Shown piece after piece: positions 34,236 to 38,509 of a stretch of 38,509 nucleotides of DNA; within the stretch, counting starts at the first letter, position 1; each line of letters starts with the position of its first letter. The DNA is from Cytobacillus kochii (GTDB taxonomy: Bacteria > Bacillota > Bacilli > Bacillales > Cytobacillaceae): contig NZ_JAIVAM010000022.1 of assembly GCF_020171845.1 (NCBI RefSeq), forward strand, positions 1 to 38,509, written 5' to 3'. The position numbers and the translations under genes are program-made. The notes below the pieces were generated by a model, which did no database searches, was not told where the DNA came from, and saw nothing but the letters and a program-made list of their open reading frames with translations.

Positions 34236-34586
34236 ATGTCTATCAGTTACTATACTGCCTTATTACAACAGAAAAAAAATGAGCTAGCTCGATTACATAC
34301 TTGTAATGGGCAATTAGAAGGTACACAGCAAGAATTTTCCCACTTTCGTAGAACGGTGTTACAACCGGAACTTACACCACATACATGGCATGGTCAAAAT
34401 GCAAATGAATTTGAACAAAAGAGAGAAAGCATGCTTTCTAGCTATGATGACCTGCAAGGAAATCAATTCAATCAAGTCTTTAATTCTTTGCAGAATAAGA
34501 TGCAAAGCCTTCAAAGTGAAATTCAGTCTATCCAACAGACAATATCTTATCTAGAAGCGCAAGAGCGCGCAAAAAACCAAAAATAA
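34236..34586 (+). CDS. Small LXG partner protein (YwqH/DUF5082-like)
   Basis: 116 residues, almost entirely helical with heptad-like patterns (LLQQKKNELARL, then MQSLQSEIQSIQQTISYLEAQ). A W-H-G motif in the middle (THTWHGQNANEF area) mimics the WXG turn. Such proteins are encoded just upstream of LXG toxins (YwqH in B. subtilis; Lap proteins in streptococci) and bind the LXG domain to form the export complex. ATG with AAGAGGTG five bases upstream; the longer frame is not supported. First gene of the plus-strand operon. Confidence 0.8.
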   Translation: MSISYYTALLQQKKNELARLHTCNGQLEGTQQEFSHFRRTVLQPELTPHTWHGQNANEFEQKRESMLSSYDDLQGNQFNQVFNSLQNKMQSLQSEIQSIQQTISYLEAQERAKNQK

Positions 34587-34608
34587 GATATAGATTGCGA
34601 GGTGCAAT

Positions 34609-34887
34609 ATGAGTACAGAAATTAAACTAATAAAAGGGGATGTGGAAGAAGCATTAGCAAAATTACAGACCTCAGCTAATGCCCTAAAATCCTCCCTTCC
34701 TGCAGAGATCGGTCAAAATAATGTGTTAACAACAGTAGAAAGATTAAATCAGCTAAATCAAATGATTATCCAAGTTACTGAAACATATAAAACACTTTTA
34801 CTACAAAACGAGCAATCCACCCGTCAATCTGTAGCATTCTTAACAGAAGCAGATGAGCAAATTTCATCTTACATAAAAATGAGGTAG
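34609..34887 (+). CDS. Small LXG partner protein (YwqI/DUF5344-like)
   Basis: 92 residues forming two long helices (EIKLIKGDVEEALAKLQTS and LNQLNQMIIQVTETYKTLLL) and ending with EADEQISSYIKMR. It resembles the YwqI/DUF5344 family, the second small partner usually encoded between the YwqH-like gene and an LXG toxin. ATG with GAGGTG four bases upstream. It starts 22 bases after the previous gene and ends 20 bases before the LXG gene. Confidence 0.8.
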   Translation: MSTEIKLIKGDVEEALAKLQTSANALKSSLPAEIGQNNVLTTVERLNQLNQMIIQVTETYKTLLLQNEQSTRQSVAFLTEADEQISSYIKMR

Positions 34888-34907
34888 AGGAAGGTGTATA
34901 ACTTATT

Positions 34908-36347
34908 ATGAAAACGTTAGATGCGCTAACATTTAATAATGGTCTTTCACAAACAATAGATAAGCTTCAAGTTTATAATGAACAACTAAGTCAAATAGAA
35001 ACATCCATTTTAAATATCAGTTCACTTACCGATTCCTTCAAAGGAAGTGGCGGGCAGGCAATACGCTTATTCTATCAAGATATGCATCAACCCTTTATCA
35101 CTTTTTTTCAACAATTTATAGATGATTACAAATCAAATTTACAAACGATAAAGAGTGACCTTAGTGCAATGGAGTCATCTCAGAATGGTGTCATCAAGCA
35201 ACATTTTTTACAGAATGATGTGGAGAACGGATTAAACGCGGTAAGAAATACGACTACTGATCTAACAAACGAAGCGAACCAAACCATGAGTACAGTCCAA
35301 GATATCGTCAGTTTGCCTAGACTAGATGATCAACAGTTCAACACTTATGTCCGTACCTCACAAAACCATGTTGAGCAAACAATTGAAAAATTAAATCAAT
35401 TTGACCAACAACAACAATCTAAAATCGATTCCCTAGATCAAAATGTACAAATGATGAAAAACTATGTAAATGACATACAGACACTATTTAATAATGGTAC
35501 ACTATCAGTAGATACATATAATCCTAATGTTCACTATCCGATGACAAGCACAACGATTAATAATAATCCTTCTAATACTCAATCTTTTTATAATCACCCG
35601 CGTGCCATGTGCTATGCTGTTGATGCAACAGACCCTAATCATTTAAATATGCAATGGGATCCAACGCCAACTTTTGGCGTTAATTTTGATCAATGGAAAG
35701 ACCAGCCTATTAATGCAGGTGCTAACCTGTTTGCCACTTCTGTGACAGCTTTCGGTGCGGCTAAAAGAGTTGATTTGGCAAGAAGAGGTTTTGGAATCAC
35801 ATATACACACAGGGTAACTGCTCAAGGCGTTAGAAAGCCAGTAGTTAAAATTGATAAGCCTGAATTAGGTGGTTTTAACAAAAAAACCTATTCCGGCACA
35901 AATGTAACTAACCACCCCAAATTGAATAAGTTAATTAATCCTGCAGCTGCTGTGAAGGATTCTTTTAAATGGGCAAGCAACAAGCTCGGCTATATTGGTA
36001 TTGGAGCTACGGTAGCAGGAAATATTACACACGGTGTACAAAATAATCAATCAGCAAGTGAAATTACCGGTAATGTTGTCGGTGATGTTGCCGTTGCTGG
36101 TGCCTCTATCGCTGCTTCAGCAGCTGCTGGTGCAAAAGTAGGTGCATTGGCTGGTACATTTGGTGGCCCTGTTGGTGTAGCTGTTGGCGCAGTTGCTGGT
36201 GCAGCAGTTGGTGTTCTCGTCACATCTGTTTTAAGTGATTTCAAGTTTATGGATGTAGATGGAGATGGTAAGTCTGATTCTGTTGGGGATGCAATTAAAA
36301 AAGGGACTAAAGGTCTTATTGATAAAGTCGGGTCGTGGTTTAAATAA
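34908..36347 (+). CDS. LXG-domain protein with glycine-zipper C terminus (candidate pore-forming toxin)
   Basis: 479 residues. Residues 1-205 are an LXG domain, clearly related to that of the toxin at 21583-23358 (same MK-x-LDA start, same SLPRLDD at 136-142, same FDQQQ). The middle (230-350) is not recognised. Residues about 388-440 are a small-residue, membrane-seeking segment with a glycine-zipper pattern (ASAAAGAKVGALAGTFGGPV, then AVAGAAVG). The end carries a DVDGDGKSD loop (449-457) that resembles a calcium-binding EF-hand or dockerin loop. No nuclease motif is seen. Glycine zippers occur in pore-forming LXG toxins such as streptococcal TelE, so membrane permeabilisation is a reasonable inference. 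Start ATG; the AGGAAGGTG site is about 11 bases upstream. Confidence 0.85.
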   Translation: MKTLDALTFNNGLSQTIDKLQVYNEQLSQIETSILNISSLTDSFKGSGGQAIRLFYQDMHQPFITFFQQFIDDYKSNLQTIKSDLSAMESSQNGVIKQHFLQNDVENGLNAVRNTTTDLTNEANQTMSTVQDIVSLPRLDDQQFNTYVRTSQNHVEQTIEKLNQFDQQQQSKIDSLDQNVQMMKNYVNDIQTLFNNGTLSVDTYNPNVHYPMTSTTINNNPSNTQSFYNHPRAMCYAVDATDPNHLNMQWDPTPTFGVNFDQWKDQPINAGANLFATSVTAFGAAKRVDLARRGFGITYTHRVTAQGVRKPVVKIDKPELGGFNKKTYSGTNVTNHPKLNKLINPAAAVKDSFKWASNKLGYIGIGATVAGNITHGVQNNQSASEITGNVVGDVAVAGASIAASAAAGAKVGALAGTFGGPVGVAVGAVAGAAVGVLVTSVLSDFKFMDVDGDGKSDSVGDAIKKGTKGLIDKVGSWFK

Positions 36348-36365
36348 AATCAAGAGGTGTAAACA

Positions 36366-37079
36366 TTGCAAAAACATCAAGAAATTGACGGGAATATCCT
36401 CTCTTATCTTAAATTTCAAACACCGAAAGAAAATAGAGGGAATATTATTATTTTTTTTCTTATATTTTTGGATCTTTTAGGAATTCTCCCACTCCTATCT
36501 GAGCCATTTTCATACGGATATTTCCTAGCTGGAATCATCCCTATTATCTTTATTCATTTGTGGGCCATTATCTATATTCTTGACCCTTATAAATATGAGC
36601 ATTCTTACTATTTATTTTTCGGCGTATATGGAATTATTAATACGTATGTGTATTTCCTACTTATTCAGAAATTACTTGATGCACATATACTTGAAGGCAA
36701 TCATACGGTTATCTTTGTGATAGGATCTATACTCTTTTTAGCTCTTATTATTGCTATGCAATTTGGTAATATGAAAATGTTTAAAACGGGCACTTATAAG
36801 AAACTTCAAGAAAAAGGTAACAATATACAGATTTCACCTATAATTGCGGCATCTGGTATAGGTTATATTATCAGTCAACTTATTATCACCTTTATCTATG
36901 ACTATTCTTTCCGTATGCTCATTTATGTATTTTTATTTGGTCTACTGTCTATTTTAACAGCTTATTTTAGTACTTACGTACACAGATATTTTTACATAAA
37001 GAAGCATAAAGAGATTGTAAAGCAGGTTTATCCTGAATTCGGCTTACCAAAATCAAAAAGAAACCAAAAATATCTGTAG
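36366..37079 (+). CDS. Six-helix membrane protein, possible immunity or T7SS accessory protein
   Basis: 237 residues, start TTG with AGAGGTG six bases upstream, 18 bases after the LXG gene. About six hydrophobic helices: IIIFFLIFLDLLGILPLL, YFLAGIIPIIFIHLWAIIY, LFFGVYGIINTYVYFLLIQ, VIFVIGSILFLALIIAMQF, IAASGIGYIISQLIITFIY and MLIYVFLFGLLSILTAYF. Both ends are basic and probably cytoplasmic. Position directly after a candidate pore-forming toxin suggests a membrane immunity protein. The alternative is a conserved T7SS accessory membrane protein, since similar membrane proteins occur beside related genes in other Firmicutes loci. Sequence alone does not decide. Confidence 0.7.
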   Translation: MQKHQEIDGNILSYLKFQTPKENRGNIIIFFLIFLDLLGILPLLSEPFSYGYFLAGIIPIIFIHLWAIIYILDPYKYEHSYYLFFGVYGIINTYVYFLLIQKLLDAHILEGNHTVIFVIGSILFLALIIAMQFGNMKMFKTGTYKKLQEKGNNIQISPIIAASGIGYIISQLIITFIYDYSFRMLIYVFLFGLLSILTAYFSTYVHRYFYIKKHKEIVKQVYPEFGLPKSKRNQKYL

Positions 37080-37095
37080 TAAAGGAGGCTGACAT

Positions 37096-37887
37096 ATGTA
37101 TACTACTTTATCTACGAAAGATATATGTCTTTTAATGAAAATCTTAGATGCGAAGACACTCATTGGCATTACTAATCCCTTCTTAAATTACACGGATGCT
37201 GAGATGGATCTAGAGTGGGAGTTTACGTTTAAAAAACTTCGAGAAATGAATTTAGTGGATCTTATCGATGGGGAATTATCTTTTGAAACATCCTTTATTG
37301 ATGCAATGTGGATTATTGCGAGAACAAATGTAGTTGTAGAAACATTGACAGATGAGGAGGATCACTCTTTATTTTATTTTGGAGAAAAACAAGTTATACA
37401 ATGTTTAAGAGTAACTGATGAAGAAGACTATCAGATTTATGTCCATGATACACCGGAATGGACTTGGCAACATGTTATACTGCCAAAAATGTTAAGGGGG
37501 ATAACGCCTCTACCAACACGAGATTCAGAAACGATTCTTGTTCATCCTAAAGATTATCAATTGTATTGTAAGCATGATAAAATCCATAACTTATCTGACT
37601 TGGCTACCTATAATGGGTATAGTAATGACTCGTCAGTTATTCAACATTTTAGGAGATCCATTCAACGAAAGATTCATACGAATCGATTGATGATGTTTTA
37701 TAACCAAGAGAATCAATGGAATATCGAAGGATTACATGTGTTAAGTTCACCTTCCTATAATTGGACTTTAAAGATGGTACAACATGATGGTCAAGAGTTT
37801 TTAGAAGCAAAACAAGCTTTCGGTGAATTACTTATCAACGATATTTTAGATGTCGTCAGAAGAACAAAAGGGCACCACCCTGTGTAA
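37096..37887 (+). CDS. T7SS-associated protein with EspG-like layout (DUF5081-like?)
   Basis: 263 residues, ATG with AAAGGAGG five bases upstream. Soluble, no signal peptide. The N-terminal ~85 residues (LSTKDICLLMKIL, then FTFKKLREMNLVDLIDGELSF and SFIDAMWIIARTNVVVET) have the order of features seen at the start of mycobacterial EspG chaperones: a hydrophobic helix, a short helix ending in 'LVD', then a strand series. Later come EWTWQHVILPKML and a C-terminal strand-helix region ending in INDILDVVRRTKG. EspG proteins hold PE/PPE substrates soluble and guide them to the ESX ATPase. I recall a Firmicutes T7SS family (DUF5081) of similar size, unverified here. Inferred role: cytoplasmic chaperone for the LXG protein or its partners. 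Confidence 0.6.
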   Translation: MYTTLSTKDICLLMKILDAKTLIGITNPFLNYTDAEMDLEWEFTFKKLREMNLVDLIDGELSFETSFIDAMWIIARTNVVVETLTDEEDHSLFYFGEKQVIQCLRVTDEEDYQIYVHDTPEWTWQHVILPKMLRGITPLPTRDSETILVHPKDYQLYCKHDKIHNLSDLATYNGYSNDSSVIQHFRRSIQRKIHTNRLMMFYNQENQWNIEGLHVLSSPSYNWTLKMVQHDGQEFLEAKQAFGELLINDILDVVRRTKGHHPV

Positions 37888-37902
37888 AGGAATGAGCTAA
37901 CA

Positions 37903-38364
37903 ATGGAAGGTATGTTCAATTTAAGAAAACTAAAAAAAGCAACGATCCAATATTATGCGGTCACCTGCTACACGGATAAGACTTCAAGTCAAGAAACATA
38001 CGATACCCAATTTGCCTTTCCTGTCGGAGACCTCGATAACGTAGAAGTGACAACAGAAATACTCGATGGTGAGTGGAACGAGGGGCAACGTGTAAAACTT
38101 CACGAGATTATGAATGAAAGACAGCTGCAGTTCCCTTTTTATATCATCAATGAAATTAATGCGGAAGATATAAGTAAAGAGATCAAGCTTCTTAAAAAAG
38201 ACCACCCTTTTAAGAATTTGCTTGGAACAATTTCTTTTGAAGAAATAGTTGCTGCGGAAAACCGGGCGATTTATCAGCTTCACAAGGCTGTTGCGTATAA
38301 ACAGACTGTTGCTGAAACGATTGAATTTTTGAATGGGAAGCTAGCTGGACAGAAAAGCTCATAA
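37903..38364 (+). CDS. Small T7SS-associated protein of unknown function (DUF5085-like?)
   Basis: 153 residues, no signal peptide or membrane helix. It starts as a beta strand series (ATIQYYAVTCYTD), has a central TTEILDGEWNEGQRVKLHEI segment and ends with helices (EEIVAAENRAIYQLHKAVAY). The family is not certain; I recall proteins of this size and pattern beside the EspG-like gene in other Firmicutes T7SS loci (DUF5085). The ATG at 37903 has only a weak ribosome binding site (AAAGGAATGAG). It follows the EspG-like gene by 15 bases and is the last gene of the operon before the insertion sequence. Confidence 0.65.
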   Translation: MEGMFNLRKLKKATIQYYAVTCYTDKTSSQETYDTQFAFPVGDLDNVEVTTEILDGEWNEGQRVKLHEIMNERQLQFPFYIINEINAEDISKEIKLLKKDHPFKNLLGTISFEEIVAAENRAIYQLHKAVAYKQTVAETIEFLNGKLAGQKSS

Positions 38365-38391
38365 AAAAAGCCGAGCCCTTTTAGTTAAAGT

Positions 38392-38509
38392 TGGTCTTGC
38401 CCCTGTCAAGTAGACAACATAAAAAGCTAAGCAGTGAGCGCGTGTCGATATTCAATCGGCGCGCGTTTCTTTAGTTTCTTTTGTCTTCGTTTGTAATTGT
38501 AATGGTAAA
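38392..38509 (-). mobile_element. IS3-family insertion sequence, end (partial)
   Basis: The region contains the last codons of a DDE transposase reading leftward and ends with a likely terminal repeat at 38392-38416 (TGGTCTTGCCCCTGTCAAGTA on the plus strand). Its other end is beyond the window. It sits just after the last T7SS-associated gene. Confidence 0.75.
38427..38509 (-). CDS. IS3-family transposase OrfB, C-terminal end (partial)
   Basis: The minus strand encodes YHYNYKRRQKKLKKRAPIEY followed by RHALTA and a stop. This is the characteristic C terminus of IS3-family (IS150-like) OrfB integrase-type transposases, in which Y-N-x-x-R-x-x-x-x-L-x-x-x-SPxEYR is conserved. Only 27 residues lie inside the window. 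Whether the element is intact cannot be judged. Confidence 0.8.
   Translation of the reverse strand, partial: YHYNYKRRQKKLKKRAPIEYRHALTA

Noticed and set aside
1..38509. CRISPR arrays, tRNA genes, prophage structural genes
   Set aside because: No spaced short repeats, tRNA cloverleaf or phage structural proteins were seen.

Overview
The window comes from a low-GC Gram-positive bacterium of the family Bacillaceae. Three things support this: the 5' end of a Bacillus-type 16S rRNA gene, a chromosomal block with the gene order of Bacillus subtilis yeaC-yeaD-yebA-guaA-pbuG, and a complete Firmicutes-type (T7SSb, Yuk/Ess) type VII secretion locus. The genus cannot be fixed from sequence alone. Nearly all genes up to 33.2 kb lie on the minus strand; only the last six intact genes are on the plus strand.

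Region 1 (1-9.5 kb) is core metabolism. A 16S rRNA gene with tandem promoters P1/P2 runs off the left edge. Next come pbuG (purine permease) and guaA (GMP synthetase). Each sits behind a guanine-class purine riboswitch with a visible terminator, and pbuG also has a pair of inverted PurR boxes upstream of its promoter. A GNAT acetyltransferase lies between them. A tightly coupled three-gene operon follows: MoxR ATPase, DUF58 protein and membrane transglutaminase (YeaC-YeaD-YebA).

Region 2 (10-17.8 kb) is accessory. It holds a transglutaminase-like lipoprotein and an unrecognised cassette: two paralogous 284-residue proteins, a decayed third copy, a VWA-domain lipoprotein and a small membrane protein. 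An orphan ABC substrate-binding lipoprotein completes it.

Region 3 (18.6-33.3 kb) is the type VII secretion core, read leftward as esxA-esaB-essB-essC-esaA-essA. Its toxin genes follow. An intact LXG toxin with a C-terminal DNA/RNA non-specific endonuclease-like domain is followed by a YezG-type immunity gene. Beyond that is an orphan second toxin cassette that lacks the LXG start, shares about 890 nearly identical bases with the intact toxin, and carries a different (HNH-type) tip. That tip is frameshifted in an A run, but its putative immunity gene is intact.

Region 4 (34.2-38.4 kb) is a divergent plus-strand operon. It encodes two small helical LXG partner proteins, a second LXG protein with a glycine-zipper C terminus (a candidate pore former), a six-helix membrane protein, a protein whose layout recalls mycobacterial EspG chaperones, and a small protein of unknown function. 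The right edge is the end of an IS3-family element.

The most interesting parts are the orphan toxin cassette with its recombination substrate and frameshift, the glycine-zipper LXG operon with its possible EspG-like chaperone, and the unrecognised paralog/VWA cassette.
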